Shown here: piece by piece, positions 41,301 through 53,835 of the stretch | Position numbering within the stretch: position 1 is the stretch's first letter | Layout: each line of letters begins with the position of its first letter | Assembly (NCBI GenBank): GCA_024114885.1 | Contig: CP099429.1 | Location: forward strand, 1,054,001-1,118,000 | From: Septoria linicola | Taxonomy: Eukaryota; Ascomycota; Dothideomycetes; Mycosphaerellales; Mycosphaerellaceae | DNA: 64,000 bases | Direction: 5' to 3' | The notes under the pieces: generated by a model | Database searches by the model: none | What the model was told of the DNA's origin: nothing | The model's input: only the letters and a program-made list of their open reading frames with translations | Program-made: the position numbers and the translations under genes

Positions 41301-44300
41301 GCCAGAGTCGACTCTCCACATGCAGAAGACGCTCTACCTGCGGACCATCCAGACAAAGTTCTACAGAGCTTTGATGCACGCTATTACAAGAACGTCTCAA
41401 AGACTATCGAGCAGGACGACTTTACAGTCATACCTACCACGGTGTTGCAGGAAAGTCTGCTCGCCGAATCCCTTAGAGATCCTCAGGCATATTGGAGTAG
41501 TCATGTGTTCCGGCTCTGCGAAGATGTTGATCTTGCTCAACTCAGGCGAGCTTGGATCAAGATCGCAAGACAAACAGAGGCGCTCAGGGCAGGATTCTTG
41601 CCCAAGGCGGAGATCCTGGGTGATAGTGATGCGGCAGCAGTAGATGATCTGTCGTACCTGTCAATCATATATGATGAGCCGCATGTTGACTGGACACAGC
41701 ACGACTTAACTGGAATCATGGAACACGCTATCAGACAGCGTGTTGTCGATATTGCAAAGGAGAACCACGAGCGGTTGTTTCTCCTTCCACCCTGGGCTGT
41801 GGATATATTCACGCGCGGCAGTGAGATGATGATGGTTCTCACCATCTCACACGTCATCTACGATGGCGCTTCTCTCGAGTTACTTGAGGCCGGCGTCATG
41901 GGTGCTTATACACGATCTGCCAAAACTTCCCCAAGTCTGTCCTTGCGCGAAGCGATTGCTTCCAGATCTGCTCTAGATGTAGATAGCGGCAGGACTATTG
42001 ACTTCTGGAAGACTTGTCTGCAAGACTTTGATGTTTCTGCCGCTCAAAGTATTGCCGACGGCCAGAAGTTGAGACACAGAATCTTGTATCAACAAAGCAC
42101 TGAGACGATGGATGGTCTTCGCAAGGCTGCCGCGAAGCTCGAGATCTCCTCCATGGTCAGTATTTTCCGTACTGCCTGGGCGCTAATACTCAGTGATCTG
42201 CTCGAAAGTCCTCACATTGCGTTTGCCGAAATTCTATCTGACAGAGTTGTGGATGGCCGACTAGCCAACGTAATTGGACCACTCATGTCCACCGTACCAG
42301 TACTCTTCAAGCGACAGGGCACTGCCGGGGAAGCGATCATTGAGCAAGACAGATTTTCGAAGGAGGCCTGGAAGCACCGTAATGTCCGACCCAGCACAGT
42401 ACGGTCATTTCTCCGGCGCGGACCAGATTCTCAAGTCTACCCTGCAGTTTTCGCGTTCCATCCTTCTGCTGGAGCACACATCCAGGATGACAGGCAGTTA
42501 TGGACACGCCTCGACGATGTCACGAGCATTGAGGTTGAACATCCGCTTGCTTTCAATGTATGGCAAGAGGATGATGGCTCCTTCAAACTCGAGCTTGCCG
42601 TTGCAGACCAGGTGATGGGCGAGGATGAGCAGCGCCTGCTACTGAGACAAGTAGATGCATTGGTGGCGGCGCTCGCGGGCAATCCACAGTCAGACCTGGC
42701 ATCAATCGGAGAAACGCTGTCCAACAGCCTTCTGTCTCGGACGACACCACGTCAAGATACTCAATGCCCTTCTCATAAGACAACAACCCACTATGTGGAG
42801 CACTGGGCGGCGATGCATCCGAATTGGAAAGCAGCAGAAATTGTGACCAAGCTGGATGTGGAAGGTACCGAAACACAATCATGGACTTATGCTGAGCTCA
42901 ATGCGGAGGCCAATCGCATCGCCAGCATGATATTACAGGAGGGCATCACGAAGCAAATGATCGGCATGTGCATCGGAAGGACCCTGATGTCGTTTGCGGT
43001 ACCGCTCGGCATCCTGAAATCAGGCAATGCTTACTTACCAATTGACGAGGCTCTCCCAGCTGAGCGAAAGGCCTTTTTGCTTGATGACAGCGGAGCTGCA
43101 TTCATTTTCACTACTCCGGAGCTGTTCGATGGTGTAGCTGTGCCAAAGGATTGCAGATTCATTGACGTGGATGGCGAACGCTTCCAACAACAACTTGCTG
43201 GTCAGCTTGCCAGCAACCTTCCACGATACGGTGGGCCCCGCGACAATGCCTATTTGCTATACACTTCTGGCAGTACCGGCAAGCCAAAGGGTGTCTTGGT
43301 CAATCAAGAGAATCTTAGCTCTTTCGTGGAAGCGCAGTCCGAGTACATTTGCGACGTTACCACCACCCAAGAGCTAGCTGGGCGGGGCAAATATCTCGGT
43401 CTTGCCAGTCGAGCCTTCGACGTGCACATTGGTGAGATGTTCTTAGCATGGAAGCACGGCTTGGCCATCACGACTGGCCTCAAGTCAATGCTCCTCGATG
43501 ATTTAGCACTCTGCTTGTCTTCCCTTCACATCACGCATGCAAGTTTCGTGCCGTCACTTCTCGACCAGACTGGTCTCGAACCCGACGATGCGCCCGACCT
43601 GGTCTTCCTGGGCGTCGGCGGCGAGAAGATGTCACCAAAGACAAAGAAGAAGTGGGGATCCTTGGAAAGAGTAGGTTTGATCAATGCATATGGGCCTACC
43701 GAAGCCACGATCGGATGTTGCTCTGGTCGACTCTATCCAGACTCAGATATGCGGGATATTGGCTTGCCACTCGGAGATTCGATTGGTCACGTTCTTATCC
43801 CAGGTACCAACCATTATGCGCTGCGCGGAATGCCTGGTGAGCTTTGCTTTACTGGAAGCTTGATTGCCAATGGCTACCTAAACCGTCCAGACGCCAAGGG
43901 TTTCGTTGAAGATTTCCATGGTCAGCGCATGTATCGCACGGGCGACATTGTAAAGCTCAGAGCCGACGACCACGTCCTGTTCTTGGGTCGGAAAGACGAT
44001 CAGGTCAAGATCAGAGGACAGCGTGTAGAGCTGGGAGAGGTCGCTGAAGGTGTACGAGAAGCATCTGATGAGCCGATAGACACAGCCGCGCTTGTCATCA
44101 AACACCCTGAACTCTCGAGACAGCAGCTCGTCGCGTTCGAGGCCCAAGCTGGAGCGGCAAAACGCAAGGGCATAGAAACTCCGCCGGAGGTCGATACCTC
44201 CCAGATTGAAGAGGCCAATACAACACTACGGCAAAACTGTCAGAAGTCGTTGCCGATATTCATGGTGCCTGATGTTATTGTGCCGCTGGATTACATTCCC

Positions 44301-47300
44301 CTGGCCACTACCTCAGGCAAAGCCGATAACAAGCTTCTGACCAAGATCTTCTCTGAAACTCCAATGAGTACCTTTGCACCAGGCCAGCAACGCTCAACTG
44401 CGAAGGTGGCCTCAGGTAGGCCTATGAATGTTGCCGAGCAGTCCGTCTGGAACAATATTGCTCCCATCTTGAAAGAGAAGCCATCAAGCATTACTCCGAG
44501 CACATCGATGTTTGAGCTAGGCATCGACAGCCTGTCAGCAATCAGTGTCTTTTCCAAACTTCGCAAGGCAGGCTATGAATGCAGTGTGTCCATGATCATG
44601 CAGAATCTCACAATTGAGGCGCTGGCCCAAAGCCCGAAGCGACCTACTACCGAGGATGCTTCTAGACGTCAGCAAATCCACACTAATCTTGCCGATATGG
44701 CAAAAGCTTTCATCCAGAGCAAAGAGCTTCCCTTCACAGCGGACACAGTCGAGACTGTTCGCCCTTGTCTCCCTCTGCAGGAGGTCTTGGTTGGGCAGAG
44801 TATGCACCAAGACGCGGACGGAAGTGATGGAGCCTACGTCAATCATATGACATTCAAGATTGGCACCGACATCGACGTTGCTCGACTGCGTGAAGCGTGG
44901 GAAACCTTGGTCAGCAGTAACGAGATCCTTCGCACCTGCTTTGCAACCAAGGATGATACATTCTTCCAGGTCGTGCTCAAATCTGAAGCCAGCCGTCTCT
45001 CGTGGCAAGATGCTCCATCTTCTGCCGAAATTTCTCTCCAGTCAATGCAAAATCAGGTCGCCCGGGACATCATTGAAAACATCTGGGTTCGGGCTCCTTT
45101 GCGCATCACACTCTTTCGCGAGCACGGCGAGCTTCTTCTCCTGCTCTCAATACACCACGCCATTTATGATGGCAACAGTCTACAGATGATGATCAAAGAC
45201 GTTGAGAGCATCTATCGTGGTCAAGCAGTAGAGGCTAGACTCTCGGCTCAGCCTCTCGTGGAGCATATCGCGGGTCAGGAGGAGGAACGCACAAAGGCTC
45301 ACTGGTCAACGCTGCTCAGCGGATGGGAGAATGCGCCTTTACTCAACGAGACTGGTGCAAAGAACATCAGCCTGAACGAGGTCGAGCGCCGCTTCAGCTT
45401 GAAAGTCTCGAAGCTGGAGAGACAAGTGACTGGGCTTAACGTCACCCTGACAACAGTCTTGCAAGCTGCTTTCGCGATTGCATTGTCGCAGACGTTGCAC
45501 ACGAACGATGTCATCTTCGGAAATGTCTTGTCTGGTCGCACTATACCAGTAGAAAATGCAGACAACATCATGGCACCCTGCATTGCTACGATCCCTGCTC
45601 GCCTTAGGATCGACGATGTGCAGCAGTCAGTTGCGGATGTCTTGACAGAATTACAACAGGCCAATTCGGCATCCCTGGAGTTCCAGCACGTCTCCCCGAG
45701 AGCTATACAGCGGTGGACAAAGGCCGACAGAGCACTTTACGACTGCCTGTTCTCTTTTGTACGTGCTCAGAGTCACGGGAACGATTCGGCATCGCTCTTG
45801 GAGTCAACAGGTAGCACGATAGCAGTGGACTATCCTCTAGCGATCGAATTTGAGGCGGACGCAGCGACTGATCAGCTCACTGTACGCGCAGGCTTTACAG
45901 AGGCTTTCGGTACGCCGGCAGAGGCTAGCGGACTTCTCGAGAAGGTAGAGATGCTCGTTGACACAGTCTTCGAACGCAGCAATCTAGCCGTCGAGACTTT
46001 AGGTCTCACTGCATCCGAATCGCAGCATATCAGGAAAGCGGTGCCGAGATACGACGAGGTCAACTGGTCGCCACTGGAGCGGGAGCTGAAGTCGCTGTTG
46101 AGCGAGTATACTGGCACTGCCGAGGTTGACATCCGAAAAGACTCTGCGTTCATACATCTAGGAGTCGACTCCATTTCGGCCATTCGATTCGCCAAGCATC
46201 TCAGAAATAAGGGCTTCAAGGTGTCATCGGCAGATGTCATCCGTCACAACAGGCTGGGAGCTTTAGCGGATTTCCTGACACCCGCAAGCGGGGAGAAGGT
46301 CAACGACGAGATCCCCAAGAACACCACAAATGGGCACGGGGACGATAGCCAGAACGACAAGGACGATGAGCAGAAGATCTATGCGGCACTAGCAGCGAGC
46401 AATGTTCCTGACCTTGACAACAGTGAAGCTTATTATGAGTGCACACCACTCGTTGCTGGCATGCTCACTCAAAGTCTGGCGACAGATGGGGCATTCTATA
46501 TGCACCATCATGCATTCCGATGCAAACCAGACATTGACCTGGAGCGACTGAGACTGGCGTGGAACGCCACTGTTGCTGATCTCGATGTGCTCCGTACGAC
46601 TTTCCACTGGCTTCCAGAATTCCGCACGCCATGGGTGGCCGTAGTGCACCAGATCAAGAAGCCGGATTGGCAAGAGGTTGAGGTGGCAGACGCCAATCAG
46701 CATTGGCTATCACTCTCTGCTACATCAGACTTCGCTGCGCGCGTCGAGGGCGGCCGACCACTCGCCAGCGTGCAGATCGTACATTCTCAGCAGGATCCAG
46801 TCGTCATCCTAACTCTACATCATGCAATCTATGATGGAATGAGCATCGGCATGCTCTATCGACAGCTTGCAATGCGATATCTTGGCATTGAAACACCTCC
46901 ATTGACACCATTCTACAGAGCAGCGAGGGCAATCGCAAAGGTCGCCACTCCAGCGCTGAAATTCTGGGTCGATCATGTCAAGGGCTATGAGGGTGCGCCC
47001 GTCTTGAACGATGAAGCCGAACGCAGCTTTGTCTTGGCGGAACGAGTCATCACTACTGATGCATCCTTGGAGCTCAAGTGTCTTGAGGCTGATATCGAGA
47101 TCAAGGACGTGTGCGTGGCGGCATTTGGCAAAGCAATGGCCTGCCTCCATGGCCGCCGTGATGTCGTCTTCGGACATGTCATGGCTGCGCGGACACTCGA
47201 TGTTGATGGCGGCAACGATATTGTGGGACCAATGTTCAATACCGTACCTTTCCGCGTATCACTCAAGGACTCCCTACAAACCAACCGAGATGTGGTACGG

Positions 47301-49400
47301 ACGGTGCATGAGGTCAATACTGGCTCACTGGAATATCAACATGCTTCATTAGCGGAGGTTCAGAAGGCTTGGCGAGAGGATGCGAGAGACCCAAGCGCAC
47401 CGCTGATCGACAGTCTGTTCGTGTACTCTAAGGTCGACGGAGGCGATGGTCCAGGTCTGTTGTCTCTCGGTGCGCCACTCGAGACTGACAAATCGCCCGT
47501 GCCGTCAGAGTATCGCTTGAACTTCGAGGTTGAACACACTCCGGAAGGTGTCACTGCGCGTGCGCTGTCCTCGATCCCGAAGTTAGAGCTCGATGCACTG
47601 CTCGATCGCTTCTCCAGCGCCATACACGATATCCTCGACAAGCCGTCCCGCTATGCCACAGCATTTCCTGAAGAACTTCGGACCTTGCCAATTGAGCTGG
47701 AGACTTCAGCGAACATCACGCAGGAATTCAACCAAGATGCAGTGACGCAGTATGCGGAGACTATCCGCAATGCCATGGTTGATGTTGCACAAGTATCTGC
47801 AGACAAGATTGCGCTCGATTCCAGTATCTATTCATTTGGCATCGACTCGATAGCAGGTATCCAGATTGCATCACGCTGCAGGAAAGCCGGCCTACGCATC
47901 AGCGTTGCGGACATTCTCAAGGGAGGGATGCTCGGCAGAATTTGTGAGATTGTGTCTGCGAAGATTGACCAAGTGGCAGCCAGAGATACCAAAGTTGTCA
48001 ATGGCATGGCCAAGCTCATCTCCCCAGATCAGGAACAGGCAGCTCTGAGTTTGTTGAAGTTCGGCAAAGACGATGTCGAGGAAGTCTTGCCAGTCCTCCC
48101 AGGCCAAGAATACCATTTGCTGAGCTGGCTACAATCCGGCCGGACCTTGTATGAACCAGGGTGGTCGTACAGAGCAAGTCAGAAGCTAGATGAAGGGCGG
48201 CTTAGAGAAGCCTGGCAGCAATTGCGTCGACGCAATGCAGTTCTGCGGACCACATTTGCAGCCACCGGCCCCAAGGGTATCGTGCAAGTCGTCCTGCGAG
48301 AGGCAGCCACCACAGATGATGCATTCGAAGTGATACACAGCGACAAGACTCTGACGGAGACCGCCAAGGAAAGAGCGTTTGCAGAAGCTCGTCTGCCATC
48401 AGACTTCTTCGCGCTTCCAGTGAGGCTTCGTCTGCTCAAGGCCAGCGACGGCGATGCTGTTATGGTCTATTTCCATCACGCTTTGTACGACGCGTGGAGC
48501 ATGCCGCGTCTGATCACAGAACTGGCAGCCATTTACAACGGGCAGCAGCTTGACGTTGCGCCGACTTTCTCGGAGCTTGTCCATCACACTTTGCAGTCAG
48601 TCGATAAGGAGGAAGAGAAAGAGTTCTGGTACAAGAGCCTTGAGGGAGGACAGAAAGCAATCCTACCTTCGATATCGACTCCCGGAGGTGGGCAAGATCG
48701 CAGCCAGAGCTTTCACATGCTTGAAGGGACCCAAGTCGAGGTGTCCGAGATCGAGCGCGTCTGCGCCAGTCACAAGATCTCACCTCATCATGTCGTGCTC
48801 CTGGCTTTTGCTCGCGCTCTAGCCCGTGCGACTAGCACTTCCAACCCTCTCTTTGGCTTCTTCCAGCTCGGCCGCAGCGCCGCGTTCGACGGTATTGACC
48901 ATGTGACCGGGCCTATGGTGAACACGCTTCCAATGACTTTAGCCTCCGTGCTAGAGCGCAATGTGCTGGACGCTGTTCAAGCACTGCAGCAAGTGCTGGC
49001 CGGCCGCGTGCCCTTTGAGCAGAGCAGTCTACGCAGCGCTGTGCATGCCCACAACCCAGCCGCTACACAGCTTCCATTCAACGCGTACATCAACCTACTC
49101 TGGAACAAGACTGCTCTTGTCGGAGCTGCACAGGAGGAAGACCTCTTCCAGCCTCTTGCATTGGGTGTGCCAACTGACTACTCCTCACTACAAGCATTGC
49201 CAGGGCGTACAGCTATTGATGCGCTTGATACGAGCTTTCTACCAGCGCATCAGGTATTCGTGGATGTCGGCCCGGGGGAGAAAGGTATCGTTTTTGGCGT
49301 AAGAGCCGACGCAGCTCTGATGGGTGTGGAGGATATCAAGCACTTCGTGAGGAGCATTGAGAGCGAAGTTGTTACTTGCATGGATGCATTGCGGGGGTAG
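35316..49400 (+). CDS. sidC-like: Ferrichrome-type siderophore NRPS (SidC/NPS2/NPS1 lineage)
   Basis: Two exons (35316-35762 and 35814-49400) with a 51-nt intron (GTAAGC...CTGAC...CAG) encode 4677 residues. Domain order from visible motifs: A1 (YTSGSTGKPKG ~395; AYGPTEGS), T1 (GLDSL ~824), C1 (HGIFDG ~1053), A2 (FTSGTTGAPKG ~1525), T2 (GIDSI ~1938), C2 (SHVIYDG ~2163), A3 (YTSGSTGKPKG ~2633), T3 (GIDSL ~3053), C3 (HHAIYDG ~3263), T4 (GVDSI ~3600), C4 (HHAIYDG ~3818), T5 (GIDSI ~4160), C5 (HHALYDA ~4370). All five carrier serines are present. The (ATC)3-(TC)2 layout and length are those of ferrichrome/ferricrocin synthetases, which assemble and cyclise a hexapeptide containing three N5-acyl-N5-hydroxyornithines. 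There is no thioesterase; the terminal C domain cyclises in this family. The product's acyl group is inferred from the neighbours. Confidence 0.92.
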
Positions 49401-50242
49401 GAAAACACATTTCGATACCGGTATGATCGCTAGGAGGCTGGGTCAACAAGGATTTACAGGAGTTGGTCGTACCTCTAGCAATCATATGCTTTCAATCGCG
49501 TAATAATTGCATCTCGTCCCTTGCCACTCCAGTGTTAGTTCTATTGATTGTGCCAAGCAACATCCTGGCCATGTCCTTCAAACCTCGCGTGTCGACCTTA
49601 AATCTTCCGAGTATCAGTCATCATCTTGGACAGAATGCCATGATTACTCTACGATCCACAGTTGGCGTGTCAGGTGAGAGAAAATAGCTGTGTCCAGTAG
49701 AGCTCTTGGAACCATTGGCAAAGAGAGCTGCAACGACTGACCCAATGAGAGCAAAACCATTCTAATGACCCCAGCAACGGCACCGCCGACCAGGCTGAAA
49801 TCACCCAGCTCGCGCGAGTCGCCCTGCGAAAGAGCCTGGCGAGTGTGGCTCGAGAGAATGTTTCTGCCTTGCCTGCCTCGGTGCGTCGCTTTCGCATGAC
49901 AAGAAGACACATATATTGCACCTTTTGCATGTGAAACGTACAAGACGGCTCCAAGCAGTGCAAAGTAAACAATTGCGCTGCCTGATCTGAGTTGCCGAGG
50001 ACATCAAAAAGGACGAGCTCACTTCATTGGGAGAAAGCAGAAGTCTGCGGGGCATTCCATCCACCCTTTCTAGGCCACGATCGGCGGCCAATTCGACCCC
50101 AAGCCACTCTGGAAGTAGCCGTCTAACTCTCGATAGCCGATGCTGAGGACGATGTCATTGATATAGGTTTGGAGACGACCGCACTTCTGGCATGAGCGCT
50201 CACTAACATTGCCATTGATCGTTGAAGACAGCATCTACCAAC
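49401..50242. other. Intergenic between NRPS and P450
   Basis: 840 bases without a supported gene. Short frames on the minus strand overlap one another without domains. I found no ATCWGATAA site here, unlike the other cluster promoters. Confidence 0.45.
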
Positions 50243-51961
50243 ATGGCAGGAGGCGTGCCACCATCATTGATCCGTCTGGGTACCAATGTGATCATATCTT
50301 TCACAATCTGCAAGGCATTCCCTCAATACTTGCCTGAGCATGCTCTACTATACGTCTTCCTACGACTTCTAGGCATTCAACTCGCGCTTGTCGCCATCTA
50401 CAAAGTTGGCATCTATCCTTTCTTCATCTCGCCTCTGCGACATTTGCCGGGACCTGGTCTCAAGGTCAGTTGCCTTTCGAATGCATTGAGGGTTCTTCGC
50501 TGAAAGGAATAGGGCTCAAAACCACTTCTCGGACATGGACTCACGATCTTTGAGCGACCGGCTGGGTCGAGTGCTCTAAAGTGGATGAAGACGATCCCCA
50601 ATGAAGGCCTGATCCATTTCCGTGGCTTCTTCTACCAGTCGCGCCTCGTGGTCGTCAGCCCTAAAGCTCTACAGGAAATTCTTGTTACTAAGGCATATGA
50701 ATTCGAGAAGCCAGCGCCTCTCAGGAACTTCCTTCGCTTCATTCTTGGAGATGGCCTGATCATTGTTGAGGGAGACTCCCACAAGTTCTTGCGCAAGAAT
50801 CTGATGCCAGTCTTCTCTTTCCGACACGTTAAGGAGCTTTATCCTATCTTCTGGAGCAAGTCAGTGCAGATGATGCAAGGCATTGGACAGCAAGTTGCCG
50901 AATCACCAGAATCTCCAGATAGCAAGACCTCGGTGGTTGAGATCAATCACTGGGCGACAAAGGTCACCGTCGACATCATTGGTCTGGCAGCCATGGGTCG
51001 CGATTTCCAATCACTGAAGAACAGCGACGATCCTCTGGTGAAAGTGTACGAAGAGCTACTGGAGCCAACTTTTGAGAAACAGATCTACTTCGCAGGACAA
51101 CTGCTTGGACCGGCCGGACTCATCAGAAGCTTGCCACTGAGACTAAACAAACGTAGCAAGATCATCGTTGAAACGCTAACAGACATCTGCTTGAAGCTCA
51201 TCGCCGAGAAGAAGGAAATGATCAAGAACGAATCTGAAAGCCAAAAGGACATCCTCTCACTGTGCATCCGATCCAACAACTTCTCGGACCACCAACTAGT
51301 AGACCAACTACTCACCTTCCTCGCCGCTGGCCACGAGACAACCTCCTCAGCCCTGACCTGGACCGCATACCTAGCAGCCAAACACCCAGAAATCCAAACC
51401 GCGCTCCGAGACGAAATCCGCAACACCATCCCATCACCCAATTCCACCACATCAGACGAGGACCTCGCTGCCATCTTCGAAGCCGCACCCATCCTCAACG
51501 GCGTCTGCAACGAAGCCATCCGCCTCTATCCCACCGTCCCCATCACAGTCCGCACCAACCCCAAAGACGCCACCCTCCTCGGCCAACGCATCCCTGCCAA
51601 CACCCAACTCATGCTCTCCCCTTGGGCCATCAACCGCAACCCCGAATCCTGGGGCCCTGACGCCGACGAATTCACACCGTACCGCTGGATCGACACCGAT
51701 GAGAAAACCGGCGAGCAGCGTCCTAATAACTCGGGCGGGGCGCCGAGTAATTATAATATTCTCACATTCTTGCACGGCCCGCGGAGTTGTATCGGGCAGG
51801 GTTTTGCGAAGGCTGAATTGAGATGTTTGGTTGCTGCGCTGGTGGGCAGTTTTGAAATGACGTTGAATAATCCAGATGAGATTGTGATTCCGCATGGTGT
51901 GGTGACTACGAAGCCGAGGGATGGGATGCATTTGAGGTTGAAGCCGCTGGGTGCGTGGTAG
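50243..51961 (+). CDS. Cytochrome P450, CYP3/CYP4-like fold
   Basis: Two exons (50243-50464 and 50513-51961) with a 48-nt intron (GTCAGT...TAG) encode 556 residues. The N terminus has one or two hydrophobic segments (LLYVFLRLLGIQLALVAIY) for ER membrane anchoring, followed by the proline-rich hinge LRHLPGPGLK. I-helix AGHETTSS, K-helix ExxR in NEAIRLYP, the FTPYRW segment and the heme loop FLHGPRSCIGQG with the ligand cysteine are all present, so it should be active. The sequence is closest in style to fungal CYP families related to fatty-acid or terpene hydroxylases, but I cannot assign a family. It starts 840 bases after the NRPS on the same strand and could hydroxylate the product or an acyl precursor, or be unrelated. 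Its promoter lacks the cluster's GATA sites. Confidence 0.9.
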
Positions 51962-52500
51962 ATTATCGATTGGTCGAGGGACGATTGAGGGATATGGGAG
52001 GCTAGCTAGTCTTAGCTTGAGATGTGTTTGATACCCACGAAATGAATATGATTTTGGGACTATGCAAGAGAGTATTGAGGGGCATGTTACTCTGAGATAT
52101 CGAAGCAGAATTGCTGAGACATGTTGGCTGATATGTCGTTATGCCTCAGCTACTGTGTGTTGTACGCTCTTCGGGCATCAATAGCTCTGCCTCAAGAAAA
52201 CCATAAGACGCGATTTAAGTCCGGTGAAGCTAGCCTTTTTTAAGGCCTGGGACACAGCATAAGAAGAGAGACATCTGTGCAAAGCAATACCTCTCGTTGC
52301 ATTTCATGTCATTTGGGCTATGTGCGCAGCAATCTCCAACCGAGCGCTCTCTCAGCCAAAAGCCAACGCCAAGTGAAGCAGCGTAGGATATACTCGCTGC
52401 CTCGCAGCAAAGCGCGCATAGCTTCGGCTCGTGCCACCTCGACCAAGCCTACCGACCAAGTCATCACACCAAGTGAATCCTCTGTCGTGTAGAGAACTGC

Positions 52501-53232
52501 TCAGACCGTGCCAGCAGCCTCGCCCTCATCAGCAGTCTCAATGGACGGCTTCACCTCTCCCTCGACACCCTCCTCGACGCCCTTCATCACCACATCACCA
52601 GCATCGTCGTCGACCTTCTCGCTCTTCACGGCGATCTCATCTCCGCCTTCGACAGCAGCAGCGGCTTCTTCTTCAGCTGCAGTCGTGTCCTTGACTTCGA
52701 CTTTCTTCTTACGTGACGTCTTGGTCTTCTTCTTCGGAGTTTCGACGGTCTCGTCTGCCTCCTCACCTTCAGCTGCCGAGGCTGCCTTGCGCTTGCGAGC
52801 AGGTGTTGCTCTGCCTTTCTTGGCTGGGGTCTGGACGGCAGCAGCGGTCTCCTCATCGTCGCCGGTGGTTTCGCCACCTTCGTCGCTGGCAGAGGCAGTC
52901 TTGGTGGCTTTCTTGGGGGTGGCTTTCTCGGCTGGGGGAAGTTTGACGTCGCCGAGGAGCTTCTTTCTGGCGTTGAAGTAGGCGGTGTTGGCAGAGGCGG
53001 GAGTCTTCCAGCCGCCTAGTTCGGCCAATTTGGCGGTGTCCACCTGTAGGTGGTGAGGTTAGTGATAGATGCTGGGCAAACAAGAGCTATTTAGATCTCA
53101 AAAGGCAGTACTCACCGACGGCATGGTTCTAAAGCACTGCCACGAGAGTGCAAGCACACGAAGATCGTTCTCAGTGAGCTTTGGGCCGTCGCCAGTGGCG
53201 GCGGTAGCGCAAGAAGCTTCCTTTGGAGCCAT
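52501..53232 (-). CDS. Lys/Ala/Glu-rich nuclear protein
   Basis: Two exons (53232-53116 and 53043-52501) with a 72-nt intron (GTGAGT...CTAAC...CAG) encode 219 residues. The first ~75 residues form a compact conserved-looking region (ENDLRVLALSWQCFRTMP, then KLAELGGWKTPASAN and AYFNARKKLLG) that reads like a small helical DNA- or histone-binding fold common in filamentous ascomycetes. The remainder is disordered, alternating lysine-rich (TPKKKTKTSRKKK) and acidic stretches with PAKKGRATPARKRK, resembling linker-histone or chromatin-associated tails and containing likely nuclear localisation signals. I cannot name the family. Intron signals and codon continuity make the gene itself certain. Confidence 0.85.
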
Positions 53233-53835
53233 GTTGGCTAGGCGGTAGTGGTGCACTGAAGTTTGTGTTGAGTGTAGGTAGCTGTGGTTGGTTATGGTAG
53301 TCTGCGAAGGATGTAAGCAGTGGCTGTCTGTCGCAGAAAGTTATGGTGGATGTGCGAAGACCGGTAGGATATAAATATTGACTGAAGAGAACTGAGCGCA
53401 TTCACATGTAACAAATAGAGCTATGAAACATGAAAACTCACTTGTGATTTGCGCCACACCGGTCCAGAAGTGAAGCGCACCGAATGACTGTGTCCGCACC
53501 TCCAAGTGAATTTGCTCGTCAATCAGTTTTCTCCGGCCAGAATGCTCTCCACAATGATTTGCACAAAGCGCAGCACTGATTGATTGTGTTCATGCAATTG
53601 TTCATATCCATTGTGTCCAGCGTTTTTGGAATCCTGATGACGCATCGCCTCGCTGAAGTGCTCGCATACCGAGCTCTGCCTTTCTCCTGCGCCATGACTC
53701 CATTGTGCTTGGAAAGCGCGCCATCTGCGCGCCCGTCCCTCTGTCCAGACCTGTGACTAAGACGACGATTGCACAGCGCAACCTGCCCTGACGCTGATCC
53801 CTAGTTCCTTCGATCAAAGTGACACCAAAGCGCGC

